A stretch of 59,556 bases of DNA from Paenibacillus sp. FSL H7-0331 (GCF_001956045.1 NZ_MRTH01000044.1:1-59556); one strand, 5' to 3'. Shown: positions 33,922 through 43,452, counted from the first letter of the stretch. Made by a program: numbers and translations. The notes: a model not told the origin generated them from the letters alone.

Positions 33922-34458
33922 ATGGCAATTGAAGTGGGCAGCAAGCTGGAAGGCAAAGTAACAGGCATTACTCATTTTGGGGCGTTTGTTGAGCTTCCAG
34001 AGGGTGGTACAGGTCTGGTGCACATTTCGGAGATCGCAGACAACTATGTAAAAGACGTCAACGATCATTTGAAATTGAGCGACGTGGTAACCGTCAAAGT
34101 TATCAATGTCGATAAAGACGGCAAAATCGGTTTATCCATCAAGCAAGCAGTTGACAAACCCCCTGAAGCGCCAAGACCTCAACGCTACGAACGACCAGCT
34201 GGTAGTTCCAGTGGCGGCGGTATGGGTGGCAGCGGCGGAAGTGGTGGAGGCGATCGTGGCGGTCGCAGCAGCGGAGGCGGCGGTGGATTTGGAGGCCGTG
34301 GAGGCGATCGTGGAGGCCGTGGAGGTAAACCTCCAGTAGGCAAATTAACGTTCGAGGACAAGGTTTCGCGTTTTTTAAAGGATAGCGAGGAACGCATCTC
34401 TTCCCTGAAGAAGAACACGGAAGGGAAACGTGGAGGTCGCGGCGCTAGACGCGATTAA
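33922..34458 (+). CDS. yabR: YabR: S1 RNA-binding domain protein with Gly/Arg-rich insertion
   Basis: 178 aa. The N-terminal S1 domain (about 1-70; VGSKLEGKVTGITHFGAFVELPEGGTGLVHISEIAD) resembles the S1/Pnp type. A linker near 80-95 leads to a long Gly-rich RGG-like tract (about 95-140), then a conserved helical segment FEDKVSRFLKDSEERISSLK and a basic RGG-type end. B. subtilis YabR (128 aa) lacks most of the Gly tract. Such tracts bind RNA and promote condensates in other proteins; that is inference here. GGGAGGAAC precedes the ATG. Confidence 0.93.
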   Translation: MAIEVGSKLEGKVTGITHFGAFVELPEGGTGLVHISEIADNYVKDVNDHLKLSDVVTVKVINVDKDGKIGLSIKQAVDKPPEAPRPQRYERPAGSSSGGGMGGSGGSGGGDRGGRSSGGGGGFGGRGGDRGGRGGKPPVGKLTFEDKVSRFLKDSEERISSLKKNTEGKRGGRGARRD

Positions 34459-34474
34459 ATATAGTAAGGTGATG

Positions 34475-34509
34475 AAGCTGTATGAGCGAATTGCTTATGC
34501 GGCTTTTTT
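34475..34509 (+). terminator. Terminator after yabR
   Basis: AGC..TATGAGC-GAATT-GCTTATG..GCT hairpin followed by six Ts. Confidence 0.75.
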
Positions 34510-34555
34510 GTTGATTGCTGTCTGATGCACCCTGTTTGTCAGAGCTAAACCAAGC

Positions 34556-34583
34556 TTGACAATCAGGCCAAGCCTGTTATATA
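34556..34583 (+). promoter_or_regulatory. tRNA-Met promoter
   Basis: TTGACA at 34556-34561, 16-base spacer, TATATA at 34578-34583, 14 bases before the tRNA. Confidence 0.7.
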
Positions 34584-34597
34584 GTCATACATGTTGT

Positions 34598-34671
34598 GGC
34601 GGTGTAGCTCAGCTGGCTAGAGCGTACGGTTCATACCCGTGAGGTCGGGGGTTCGATTCCCTTCGCCGCTA
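34598..34671 (+). tRNA. tRNA-Met (CAT), elongator type
   Basis: 74 nt without an encoded CCA. A full cloverleaf is visible: acceptor GGCGGTG/CGCCGCT (G1 with T72), D arm GCTC/GAGC, anticodon stem TACGG/CCGTG with loop TTCATAC (anticodon CAT at 34632-34634), and T arm GGGGG-TTCGATT-CCCTT. The G1 start marks the elongator, not the initiator. It is nearly identical to the B. subtilis elongator tRNA-Met, also found between yabR and spoIIE. Confidence 0.95.
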
Positions 34672-34688
34672 TTGCAAGAGAACAAAAG

Positions 34689-34728
34689 CATCTTGCCGAG
34701 ACTTGCTGTCCGGTGGGGTGTTTTTTTG
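34689..34728 (+). terminator. tRNA terminator
   Basis: CATCTTGCCG and CGGTGGGGTG pair (several G-T pairs) and are followed by seven Ts. Confidence 0.55.
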
Positions 34729-34738
34729 CTGTTAAAGG

Positions 34739-34767
34739 GAAGCTGTCATACAGACGGCTTCTTTTTT
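34739..34767 (+). terminator. Second, strong terminator before spoIIE
   Basis: GAAGCTGTC-ATACA-GACGGCTTC hairpin followed by six Ts. It isolates spoIIE from upstream transcription. Confidence 0.88.
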
Positions 34768-34832
34768 GTCGGAAAAAATTTTTAGTCTACCAACTGATTG
34801 TGACAAACTTTACAATAGACTCTCGATATACT
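34767..34832 (+). promoter_or_regulatory. spoIIE promoter (Spo0A-activated sigma-A type, 21-bp spacing)
   Basis: GTGACA at 34800-34805 and TATACT at 34827-34832 are separated by 21 bases, the abnormal spacing known for Spo0A-activated spoIIE and spoIIG promoters. TGTCGGA at 34767-34773 is a one-mismatch Spo0A box about 30 bases upstream. Confidence 0.65.
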
Positions 34833-34870
34833 AGAAAACACTAATCAAATATGGGTGGTGTTGGCCAAGT

Positions 34871-37366
34871 ATGTTGAAAAGTTTAGGATGGACTCAAACA
34901 GGAATGGAACGAAACCGCTGGTTTCAAAAGACAAAACACAATGTGGTCGGCAGGTTTGCGGACAATCGATGGGTGCAATCAATAGCAGCACGAAAAGGCT
35001 CAATCCTCATACTGGGTATGGCCTTCCTGCTTGGACGAGCGATGATTCTTGATCAGCTGGCTCCGTTTGCCGTTGCATTTTTTGCTGTGATCTATTTTTT
35101 GCGCAAGGAATTGTTAGTAGGAACCGCACTTTTCTTGATTGGAGGAAGCTTGTTCTCGCAGGCGCCGGGGCATACCGGATATATGGTAGTAGCGATGCTG
35201 GTGGTACTTCTTATACAAAAAGGTATAGAGCGCTTTCAACGCTCTGACATTTCATATGCACCATTGATTGTTTTTACAGCTACCTTTTTCGTTCAGCTTT
35301 TTGCCGTATTGGCTGCTGGCAGGCTTACCTGGTATACCTTGACGATAACGGGTGTCGAATCGGTATTGAGCTTGATCCTGACGCATATCTTTTTGCAGGC
35401 AGTTCCCGTCTTTACGCTTACGCGCAAGCATTACAGCTTGAAGCATGAGGAAATTATATGTTTGATTATATTGCTCGCTTCCGTTATGACAGGTACAGTA
35501 GGCTGGTTGATCGGACCGGTTACTATGGAGCATGTACTGTCCCGTTATTTGATTCTACTGTTTGCATTGGTCGGAGGTGCGCCACTGGGGGCTTCGGTCG
35601 GAGTTATTACAGGGCTGATTTTGAGCCTGGCGAATTCATCGGCCATTTACCAGATGAGTCTGCTCGCTTTTGCAGGAATGCTGGCTGGACTGCTGAAGGA
35701 GGGACAGCGGATGGCGGTGTCTCTGGGCATGCTGCTCGGCTCTTCGATTCTATCCATCTATATCGGGAATCAGTCCGAAATATTGAATTCGACTTGGGAG
35801 TCGCTGGCTGCTGTGCTGCTGTTCCTGTTGACGCCTCGCGGGGTGCTTCTGCTGCTTGCCAAATATGTGCCGGGTACGCAGGAAAATATGAAGTCACAAC
35901 ATGATTATGCCAAAAGAGTACGAGATATTACTGCTGATCGTGTGGAAAAATTCTCGGAGGTATTTCGTCAGCTGTCCCGGAGCTTTAGACAAATTACAGC
36001 GGAAACAGAACCTATGAAAAGGGAGGAAGAGATTGGTCATTTTATGAATTCCGTTGCGAACCGCAGCTGCGCCTCCTGCTGGAAGCGGGATCAGTGCTGG
36101 GACGAGAAATTTTATCAGACCTATAAGTTTATGACGGAAATGATGACAGAGGTGGAGCTTGGTCATGGGCTCAAACGTAAGGACATGCAGCCACAGTGGA
36201 AAAAGCTGTGTGTAAAGCCGGATCAGGTTGCCGAGGTCATGCAGCAGCAATACAAGCTGTATCAGAACGATCAGCATTGGAAAAAGCAGATTGTGGACAG
36301 CCGGCATTTGGTAGCCGAGCAGCTATTTGGTGTCTCCCAGGTCATGGAGGACCTGGCCAATGAGATCAAGCGCGAGGGGCAGGAGTTGTTCGTACAGGAG
36401 GAGCAGATTCGCAGCGCTTTGGAGGAGCTTGGACTCTCCATTCATAGTATCGATATTATTAGTCTGGACGAGGGCAATGTCGAAATCGAGATTATTCACC
36501 AATACACCAAAGGTTTTGATGAATGTCGAAAAATCATCGGCCCCTTGCTATCAGAAATATTGGAAGAACACATTACGGTTAAAAATGAGCAGATGCTGGA
36601 GCGTAAGGAGGGCTACAGCACGGTGGTTTTTGGATCGGCGAAGGAATATGAGATTGAAACCGGTGTCGCCGCTGCTGCCAAGGGCGGAGATGTACTGTCT
36701 GGCGACAGCTTTAGCACGATTGAACTGGGTAATGGCAAATTCGCAGTCGCTTTAAGTGACGGAATGGGCAATGGGGAACGGGCAAGAGCCGAGAGCAGCA
36801 CCGCACTTACGATTTTACAGCAGCTATTACAGTCTGGTATGGATGAACGATTGGCTATTAAATCTGTTAATTCTGTCCTGATGCTTCGATCCTCGGATGA
36901 GATGTATGCAACCGTTGATGTGGCGTTGATTGATCTTTATGACGCCCATACGACATTCCTGAAGATTGGATCTGTACCCAGCTTTGTCAAGCGAGGCAGT
37001 GAGGTCATACCGATCACGGCCAATAACTTGCCTGTCGGGATTGTACATGAGATCGATGTAGATCTGATCAGTCTGCCGTTATATCCAGGGGATATCCTTG
37101 TGATGATGACCGATGGGATCTATGACGCACCCGGACATGCAGTGAATAAAGAATTGTGGATGAAGCGAGTGCTGTCGGAAATTGATACCGAATCACCACA
37201 GGAATTTGCCGATATTTTACTGGAGCGGATTGTTCGTTATCACTACGGGGAGATTTACGATGATATGACGGTTGTAGTAGCACGTGTGGAAAAGTACAAG
37301 CCGGAGTGGGCAACCTTCAGTTGGCCCGGGCTGCAGCGCATTGAGCGTCCAAAGGTGGTGAGCTAG
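34871..37366 (+). CDS. spoIIE: SpoIIE: stage II sporulation phosphatase
   Basis: 831 aa (827 in B. subtilis). An N-terminal region with about ten membrane spans (about 45-330) is followed by a regulatory central domain and a PP2C-type serine phosphatase at about 590-810, with GGDVLSGDSFST, ALSDGMGNGERA and MTDGIYDAP holding the metal Asp residues. A Cys cluster (CASCWKRDQCW) lies near 400. SpoIIE dephosphorylates SpoIIAA to release sigma-F in the forespore and interacts with FtsZ at the polar septum. GGTGGTG precedes the ATG. Confidence 0.97.
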   Translation: MLKSLGWTQTGMERNRWFQKTKHNVVGRFADNRWVQSIAARKGSILILGMAFLLGRAMILDQLAPFAVAFFAVIYFLRKELLVGTALFLIGGSLFSQAPGHTGYMVVAMLVVLLIQKGIERFQRSDISYAPLIVFTATFFVQLFAVLAAGRLTWYTLTITGVESVLSLILTHIFLQAVPVFTLTRKHYSLKHEEIICLIILLASVMTGTVGWLIGPVTMEHVLSRYLILLFALVGGAPLGASVGVITGLILSLANSSAIYQMSLLAFAGMLAGLLKEGQRMAVSLGMLLGSSILSIYIGNQSEILNSTWESLAAVLLFLLTPRGVLLLLAKYVPGTQENMKSQHDYAKRVRDITADRVEKFSEVFRQLSRSFRQITAETEPMKREEEIGHFMNSVANRSCASCWKRDQCWDEKFYQTYKFMTEMMTEVELGHGLKRKDMQPQWKKLCVKPDQVAEVMQQQYKLYQNDQHWKKQIVDSRHLVAEQLFGVSQVMEDLANEIKREGQELFVQEEQIRSALEELGLSIHSIDIISLDEGNVEIEIIHQYTKGFDECRKIIGPLLSEILEEHITVKNEQMLERKEGYSTVVFGSAKEYEIETGVAAAAKGGDVLSGDSFSTIELGNGKFAVALSDGMGNGERARAESSTALTILQQLLQSGMDERLAIKSVNSVLMLRSSDEMYATVDVALIDLYDAHTTFLKIGSVPSFVKRGSEVIPITANNLPVGIVHEIDVDLISLPLYPGDILVMMTDGIYDAPGHAVNKELWMKRVLSEIDTESPQEFADILLERIVRYHYGEIYDDMTVVVARVEKYKPEWATFSWPGLQRIERPKVVS

Positions 37367-37462
37367 GGCTATCGTTTCCCTCCATATTTGCATAAATGTT
37401 GCCTCGAATAGGATTCCTTCTTTCAACTTTCATAATGAAATAAGGAATATAGCTGCGTAGAA

Positions 37463-37498
37463 GAGAATCGTAGGGTATATGCCGACGATTCTTTTTTT
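37463..37498 (+). terminator. Terminator after spoIIE
   Basis: GAATCGT...ACGATTC hairpin followed by seven Ts. The remaining 37367-37602 gap holds only the yabS ribosome site (AGGAGGTTAACC) and AT-rich DNA. Confidence 0.82.
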
Positions 37499-37602
37499 GT
37501 GAATGTGAAGGCAGGCCTGTTTCAACATCCTGTCGTTGAGTTTAAGAAACTTGCAAACTGGAAAAACTAAACCTATTAATTGCAATAATAGGAGGTTAAC
37601 CT

Positions 37603-38379
37603 GTGAAACAGATTCTTTTAATAACCGACGGCTGCTCGAATGTAGGTATTAGTCCTGTTATAGCGGCTGCGCAGGCCAAGGCTGAAGGTATAGTGGTAAA
37701 TGTCATCGGATTGCTCAATGAACATGAGATTGATGAGATGGGGGCGGATGAAATCCAGGAGATCGCTCGTGCCGGAGGGGGGACCAGTCGAATTGTAACA
37801 CTAGCCAAGCTGTCGCAAACGGTTCAAATGATGACCCGAAAGACGGTTGCACACACCATCCAGCAAATCGTAGGCAAGGAGCTGCAGCATATTTTGGGGG
37901 ATGCCAAGCTGGAAAGCCTTCCTTTGGATCAACGCGCACAGGTTGTACAGGTAATGGATGATTTAGGCGAAACGGCATCTATAAAGGTTGCGTTGCTCAT
38001 TGATACAAGTGCCAGTATGAAGCAGAAGCTGTCAGCGGTCAAAGAGGCTATCTACGATTTACAGCTAAGCCTGCAGGCACGTACAGGCAGCAGCGAAACG
38101 GCTGTATTCCACTTTCCAGGGGCAGGTGCTCATCAAGAAGAGGCACAAATGGATCTGGATTGGACACGTGACCTTGCAAATTTAAACCGTTTGTTTTATA
38201 AATTAAACATGAGAGGTACGACTCCGACGGGTCCCGCTCTTCTGAAAGTTACCGAGTTTATCATAGGCGCTCCCACTGCCGATATATATGAAAATGGGAA
38301 TTCTCGCCAGAAGGACACATTCGTGACTGGAAACGCGCCAATAGGCAAGGATGGGATATTGAGTGACTACATCGTTTGA
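37603..38379 (+). CDS. yabS: YabS: VWA-like (apparently permuted) sporulation protein
   Basis: 258 aa, GTG start with AGGAGGT upstream. Two segments of the von Willebrand A fold occur in reversed order: LLITDG (5-10), normally a late VWA motif, comes first; the metal motif DTSAS (134-138) and the later T in GTTPTG (205-210) come second. It is the same arrangement as B. subtilis YabS. The metal site appears intact. A protein-protein scaffolding role is likely; function unknown. It overlaps yabT by 17 bases; in B. subtilis yabS and yabT also follow spoIIE. Confidence 0.9.
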   Translation: MKQILLITDGCSNVGISPVIAAAQAKAEGIVVNVIGLLNEHEIDEMGADEIQEIARAGGGTSRIVTLAKLSQTVQMMTRKTVAHTIQQIVGKELQHILGDAKLESLPLDQRAQVVQVMDDLGETASIKVALLIDTSASMKQKLSAVKEAIYDLQLSLQARTGSSETAVFHFPGAGAHQEEAQMDLDWTRDLANLNRLFYKLNMRGTTPTGPALLKVTEFIIGAPTADIYENGNSRQKDTFVTGNAPIGKDGILSDYIV

Positions 38380-39274
38380 TCAAATTATACAATCCGATAC
38401 CGTCCTGACGGGCAAATGGAATAAGGCTGTTTATCAGGTTGAACGTTTGCTGGGTGAGGGGGCCAATGGCAAGGTATATCTAGTTAAGCGCGGTAAGCGT
38501 CAATATGCACTCAAGCTAGGGTTGGATGCGGCAGATCTTCAATCCGAGGTGAACGCTTTGAAGGTGCTGTCGAAATCAAATACATCCTTTCAAAATTATT
38601 TGTTGGATGTCGATGATTTTCATTACCAGGGTGCAGACTATCCGTTCTATGTGATGCGTTATATCAAGGGGCAAACGATTTCCGATTTTATTAGGCACAA
38701 TGGTCGTGATTGGATGGGTCTGATTGGTTTGAATATATTGCGCAAGCTGGTCGAGCTGCACGAGCGGGGTTACGTGTTTGGAGATATTAAAGTGCAAAAC
38801 ATGCTCGTGTGCGGCTATGGAGATGTCGAATTGATCGATTTTGGCGGAGTCACGGCAAAAGGACGATCGGTGAAGCAATTTACAGAAGTGTACGACCGTG
38901 GCTATTGGGGGGCCGGAACACGTTCCGCAGATGAAGGCTATGATATGTTTGCTTTTGCCGTTCTCCTCATAAGCAGCACGGAGACAGAGCAGAGAATGCA
39001 TGGGATTGATAAGCTGCTGCCGCAAAATCGCAATGTTCAAATGCTGATTGATTTACTGAAGACCAATCCGATATTGGAACCTTGTATACCTGTACTGCAA
39101 AAAGCACTGCTAGGGCATTACACAAGCTCCAGTCAGGTATTGGCAGCATGGCGGCGGTTGAAATTCCATAAGCGCTTACCTGCTTCCTCTGCTAATCGGG
39201 AGTCATGGCTGAAATTGGGGTTTACGGTCTCTCTGTTGTTCTTCGGATTAGTCGTATACTTTTACTGGACATAG
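38363..39274 (+). CDS. yabT: YabT: membrane-anchored serine/threonine kinase
   Basis: 303 aa, GTG start inside the end of yabS. It is a Hanks-type kinase: glycine loop GEGANGKV (31-38), ATP Lys K51, catalytic loop FGDIKVQN (D141, N146) with the usual HRD replaced by FGD, and DFG at 159-161. A single C-terminal span (about 283-301) places the kinase inside. B. subtilis YabT phosphorylates RecA and other DNA-binding proteins during sporulation and is activated by DNA. It lacks PASTA repeats. Confidence 0.93.
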   Translation: MTTSFDQIIQSDTVLTGKWNKAVYQVERLLGEGANGKVYLVKRGKRQYALKLGLDAADLQSEVNALKVLSKSNTSFQNYLLDVDDFHYQGADYPFYVMRYIKGQTISDFIRHNGRDWMGLIGLNILRKLVELHERGYVFGDIKVQNMLVCGYGDVELIDFGGVTAKGRSVKQFTEVYDRGYWGAGTRSADEGYDMFAFAVLLISSTETEQRMHGIDKLLPQNRNVQMLIDLLKTNPILEPCIPVLQKALLGHYTSSSQVLAAWRRLKFHKRLPASSANRESWLKLGFTVSLLFFGLVVYFYWT

Positions 39275-39301
39275 CTGGCACTAAGCCGGAAGGAGGGGGA
39301 T

Positions 39302-40723
39302 ATGGATCTAGCAGTCGATTTGGCAGCAAGAGTGGAATTTTTAATCAAGTCAGAGCGGTTATTGGTGGAAGGGGAATGCATGGTTGTAGCGGTATCGGGG
39401 GGACCGGATTCCGTAGCACTGCTGCATCTCCTTTTTACAATGTCGGAACGGTGGAATTGGCGGCTGGTCCTTGCGCACGTAAATCACGGGTTTCGCAAAG
39501 AGGAGTCGGAGCAGGAGGCTCAGTATGTGGCAAGTCTGGCGGATAAGCTTGGCCTGCCTTGTGAAGTGGCGAACTTCGATCTCCCGCAATATATTCGGGA
39601 AACAGGGAAGAATCCGCAGGTTGCGGCACGTGAGCTGCGCTATCGGTTTTTATTTGAAATCGCACACCGTTATGAAGCTGCGCGTATTGTACTTGGTCAT
39701 CACGCTGATGATCAGGCGGAGACGATGTTGATGAGGATGCTTCGAGGAACGGGGCCGGCAGGACTTACAGGCATCCCAATTCGTCGCTTAGAAAAAGATG
39801 TGGAACTTGTACGCCCCTTGCTTCGTATATATAAATCAGAGCTATTGAGCTATTGTCATCAGCAGCGGCTTGCTTTCTATGTAGACAGTAGTAACATGGA
39901 TACTAAATATTTCCGTAATGAAGTTCGCCTTGGCTTGCTTCCGCAGCTTCGTAATTACAACGATCAACTGCCGCAAGCGTTGAACCGACTATCTGTTATG
40001 ATGACAGCTGAGCATGATTTCATGCATTTGCAGACCATGTCAGCTTTTGCGGAGGGGGTTAACCAGGAAAGTGATTTCTGCGAATGGTCAAGAAAATGGT
40101 TTGAAGGGCTTCATCTTGCTTTACAAAGACGTTTGATTAAACTAATATTAAATTGTCTTCTTGGTGACGCAGATTCCATAGATTTCCTAAAGCTTGAGCA
40201 AATGCGGGACGCTATTCTCGGGGACCTATCTAACCTGAGCCTACATATAGGAGGCAGCTTGGTTTTAACAAGGGAATACGATCGGATTTATGTGCATAAT
40301 GATGGGGTACCACCTGCATCCTACAGCTATACGTGGGAGCAGGACATCGATAGCCTGACGATTGGAGAAACAGGAGTCAAGCTGGCATGCAGCTGGATGG
40401 AGCGTAATACGGTGGATGAGCATTGGGTTGTACCTGTTCATGATCGTAATACCGCCTGGTTTGATGCAGAGCAGCTGCAGTTTCCCTTGCAGGTTAGAAA
40501 TCGCAAGGATGGAGACCGAATGAGTCTGCTTGGACTGAACGGGTCCAAAAAGGTAAAGGATATCTTCATCGATACCAAACTACCGCCTAGCTTAAGATTG
40601 CAGGTGCCGGTTGTCGTGGACGCTCAGGAGCGCATCGTGTGGCTTCCGGGGGTTCGTAGATCGTCGCATGCCTTGATTACAGGGCATACACGTTTGATGA
40701 TTTGTATAAGTGCTATCATTTAA
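39302..40723 (+). CDS. tilS: tRNA(Ile)-lysidine synthetase
   Basis: 473 aa. It has the PP-loop motif SGGPDS at 32-37, HVNHGFRKEESEQE near 60 and HHADDQAETMLMRMLRGTGPAGLTGI near 134-160. The C-terminal TilS substrate-binding domains lie at about 250-460. It converts C34 of tRNA-Ile2 to lysidine so that it reads AUA. AAGGAGGGGG precedes the ATG. It is followed by hpt, the universal tilS-hpt-ftsH order. Confidence 0.97.
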   Translation: MDLAVDLAARVEFLIKSERLLVEGECMVVAVSGGPDSVALLHLLFTMSERWNWRLVLAHVNHGFRKEESEQEAQYVASLADKLGLPCEVANFDLPQYIRETGKNPQVAARELRYRFLFEIAHRYEAARIVLGHHADDQAETMLMRMLRGTGPAGLTGIPIRRLEKDVELVRPLLRIYKSELLSYCHQQRLAFYVDSSNMDTKYFRNEVRLGLLPQLRNYNDQLPQALNRLSVMMTAEHDFMHLQTMSAFAEGVNQESDFCEWSRKWFEGLHLALQRRLIKLILNCLLGDADSIDFLKLEQMRDAILGDLSNLSLHIGGSLVLTREYDRIYVHNDGVPPASYSYTWEQDIDSLTIGETGVKLACSWMERNTVDEHWVVPVHDRNTAWFDAEQLQFPLQVRNRKDGDRMSLLGLNGSKKVKDIFIDTKLPPSLRLQVPVVVDAQERIVWLPGVRRSSHALITGHTRLMICISAII

Positions 40724-40748
40724 TTTTATTTCAGTAGGAGGTTCTCTG

Positions 40749-41288
40749 TTGCAAAACGACATTCTCGAAGTACTTTACAGCGAACAAGACATTCAAGAGA
40801 AAGTTAAGGAGATGGGGGAGCTATTAAGCCGTGATTTTGAAGGGCGCAATCCGCTTGTCATCTGTGTATTAAAGGGCGCGTTTATTTTCATGTCGGATTT
40901 GGTGAAGCGAATGACAGTTCCATTGGAAATTGATTTTATGGCGGTATCCAGCTATGGACAGTCAACGAAGTCGTCAGGGGTTGTCAAGATTGTGAAGGAT
41001 TTGGATGTTCCCGTTGAGGGAAGGCATATCCTCATTGTGGAAGACATCATTGACAGTGGACTTACACTCAGCTATCTCATAGATGTTCTCGAACGTCGCA
41101 ATGCGTTATCGATTACGGTCGCAGCCTTATTTGACAAACCAGCGCGTAGAACGACCGATTTGGAAGCAGACTATAAAGGATTCAGCATACCGGATGCATT
41201 CGTAGTCGGGTACGGATTGGACTATGCGGAAAAGTATCGCAATCTGCCGTATGTCGGGATTTTAAAGCCGGAAGTTTACTCACATTAG
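40749..41288 (+). CDS. hpt: Hypoxanthine-guanine phosphoribosyltransferase
   Basis: 179 aa, standard. It has LKGAFIFMSDLVKRM, the PRPP motif ILIVEDIIDSGLTL near 96-109 and the C-terminal VVGYGLDYAEKYRNLPYVG. It salvages hypoxanthine and guanine. AGGAGG lies 7 bases before the TTG at 40749. The frame from 40710, which overlaps tilS, is rejected. Confidence 0.96.
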   Translation: MQNDILEVLYSEQDIQEKVKEMGELLSRDFEGRNPLVICVLKGAFIFMSDLVKRMTVPLEIDFMAVSSYGQSTKSSGVVKIVKDLDVPVEGRHILIVEDIIDSGLTLSYLIDVLERRNALSITVAALFDKPARRTTDLEADYKGFSIPDAFVVGYGLDYAEKYRNLPYVGILKPEVYSH

Positions 41289-41294
41289 CATTTC

Positions 41295-41324
41295 TTGTTA
41301 TGCCCAGACTTGCTGTGGTACAAT
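41295..41324 (+). promoter_or_regulatory. Possible ftsH promoter
   Basis: TTGTTA at 41295-41300, 18-base spacer, TG-extended TACAAT at 41319-41324. It overlaps the end of the hpt region. Confidence 0.5.
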
Positions 41325-41356
41325 AAACAAAGTTGCCGTTTGAGAGGAGGTAAGGG

Positions 41357-43297
41357 ATGAACCGAATTATACGCAATACAGGGTTTTATTTGCTCATTTT
41401 TTTGGTCACCGTCGGTATCGTTCACTTTATTAGCACACAGAATGAACAGAAAGACGTTATTAGTTACGATAAGCTCCGACAGGCCTTAGTAGAGAAAAAT
41501 GTGGATTCGGTCAATGTCAAATTTGACGGATATACATACTTGGTTCGTGGGAAATATAAAAATGCGCCCTTGCCGGATAAGAAAAATTTCGAGACTCGTG
41601 CGCCCTTTGACCAAGAAGTAATCCAGATGTTTGAAAAGGCTGAGGTTCCGAACATCACGATTGAGAAAATGGAAGGTGACAATGTTTGGATTAGCTTCCT
41701 TACCTCCATTATTCCGTTCGTCATTATTTTCATCCTGTTCTTCTTTTTACTGAATAACGCGCAGGGTGGCGGCGGTAAAGTCATGAATTTTGGAAAAAGC
41801 CGCGCCAGACTATATAACGAAGAGAAGAAGCGCGTTACCTTTGAAGATGTCGCGGGGGCAGATGAAGAGAAGCAAGAGCTGGTCGAGGTTGTAGAGTTTT
41901 TGAAGGATCCTCGTAAGTTCGCTGCTGTAGGCGCAAGAATTCCTAAGGGTGTATTGCTTAATGGACCTCCGGGGACAGGGAAAACCTTGCTTGCACGGGC
42001 TGTAGCTGGTGAAGCTGGTGTTCCGTTCTTCAGCATAAGCGGCTCGGATTTTGTTGAAATGTTCGTAGGTGTTGGGGCATCGCGTGTACGCGATTTGTTC
42101 GAGAATGCCAAGAAGAACGCACCATGTATTATTTTTATCGATGAGATCGATGCTGTAGGTCGTCAGCGTGGCGCAGGTTTAGGCGGCGGACATGACGAGC
42201 GTGAGCAGACATTGAACCAATTGCTTGTAGAAATGGATGGTTTCGGAGCTAACGAAGGCATTATTATTGTCGCCGCTACGAACAGACCTGATATTCTCGA
42301 TCCGGCATTACTGCGTCCAGGACGCTTTGACCGTCAAATTACGGTTGACCGCCCAGATGTCAAAGGCCGTGAAGAAGTATTAAAAGTTCATGCTCGCAAT
42401 AAGCCATTAAATAAAGATGTTAAGCTGGAATCGATTGCGCGTTATACGACCGGATTTACAGGCGCTGATCTGGAGAACCTGTTGAATGAAGCTGCGTTAA
42501 TCGCCGCCAGACGTAACCGTAAAGATATTTCTATGGGTGAGCTGGACGAAGCTTTTGATCGTGTGGTTGTAGGTACCCAGAAGAAGAATCGTGTTATTAG
42601 TGAACGCGAGAAACGTATGGTCGCTTTTCATGAAGCCGGACATACGATTGTCGGATATCATATTGAAAACGCCGATATGGTCCATAAGGTAACAATCATC
42701 CCAAGAGGTCGCGCAGGCGGCTATGTGATGATGCTTCCTAAAGAAGGCGAAGACAAGATGATGAATACCAAAACCGAGCTGCTTGACAAGGTAACTGGAT
42801 TGTTGGCAGGCCGTGTGGCGGAAGAGTTGTTCATCGGACAAATCGGTACAGGTGCCTATAGTGACTTCCAACGTGCGACTGGCATCGTTCGTAAAATGAT
42901 TATGGAGTATGGTATGAGCGATAAGCTTGGACCGATGCAGTTTGGCAATGTACAGGGGCAAGTATTCCTGGGTCGTGATTTCGGACATGAGCAAAACTAC
43001 AGTGATGCCATTGCTTACGAAATCGATCAGGAAATGCAAACCATTATCCGCAGCTGCTACGCGAAAGCGAAGGAAACATTGGAGAAATATGCGGATCAAG
43101 TACGACTCATTGCTGAGACATTATTGGTAAAAGAGATTCTGGAAAAGGATGAAATTATTCAACTCATCGATAACGGCAGTCTTGATGATGCTTCCGATGT
43201 GAGAATTAATATCCAAGGCCAGGAAACAACATCAGAAGCCAATAAGCTTGATTTTGATAAACATCCAATTGAAGAAGATCCGAATAAAGAATCTTAA
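41357..43297 (+). CDS. ftsH: FtsH: ATP-dependent membrane zinc metalloprotease
   Basis: 646 aa. Two N-terminal spans (about 8-25 and 112-133) flank an extracytoplasmic domain. The AAA domain has Walker A GPPGTGKT at 203-210, Walker [10 protein letters not shown] near 260 and the SRH near 315-325. The zinc protease has HEAGH at 425-429. The tail is acidic. It degrades membrane and regulatory proteins (including SpoVM in B. subtilis). GAGAGGAGG precedes the ATG. It forms a unit with hpt by position. Confidence 0.98.
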   Translation: MNRIIRNTGFYLLIFLVTVGIVHFISTQNEQKDVISYDKLRQALVEKNVDSVNVKFDGYTYLVRGKYKNAPLPDKKNFETRAPFDQEVIQMFEKAEVPNITIEKMEGDNVWISFLTSIIPFVIIFILFFFLLNNAQGGGGKVMNFGKSRARLYNEEKKRVTFEDVAGADEEKQELVEVVEFLKDPRKFAAVGARIPKGVLLNGPPGTGKTLLARAVAGEAGVPFFSISGSDFVEMFVGVGASRVRDLFENAKKNAPCIIFIDEIDAVGRQRGAGLGGGHDEREQTLNQLLVEMDGFGANEGIIIVAATNRPDILDPALLRPGRFDRQITVDRPDVKGREEVLKVHARNKPLNKDVKLESIARYTTGFTGADLENLLNEAALIAARRNRKDISMGELDEAFDRVVVGTQKKNRVISEREKRMVAFHEAGHTIVGYHIENADMVHKVTIIPRGRAGGYVMMLPKEGEDKMMNTKTELLDKVTGLLAGRVAEELFIGQIGTGAYSDFQRATGIVRKMIMEYGMSDKLGPMQFGNVQGQVFLGRDFGHEQNYSDAIAYEIDQEMQTIIRSCYAKAKETLEKYADQVRLIAETLLVKEILEKDEIIQLIDNGSLDDASDVRINIQGQETTSEANKLDFDKHPIEEDPNKES

Positions 43298-43312
43298 TTT
43301 ACTGCATTATAC

Positions 43313-43350
43313 AAGCCGGCGGCATATTCATTGCTGTCGGCTTTGTTATT
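43313..43350 (+). terminator. Terminator after ftsH
   Basis: AAGCCG.CGGCA / TTGCTG.CGGCTT hairpin; the T run is short (TTTGTTATT). Confidence 0.65.
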
Positions 43351-43452
43351 GCTAACGAGTCAAAAAAACAAGAACTGGACTCAAGCGGGTGGTATACGGA
43401 ACCTGCTGACGGATGTGCGAATAATTAGTTCATTTTGCATCTATTTAAGCAT

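Noticed and set aside
34200..34330. GGAGGC-rich repeats in yabR as a DNA repeat array
   Set aside because: The period follows codons for Gly/Arg and the frame is open, so it is a protein tract.
42497..43099. Minus-strand ORF (200 aa) within ftsH
   Set aside because: It lies antisense to the highly conserved FtsH protease domain and resembles no family.
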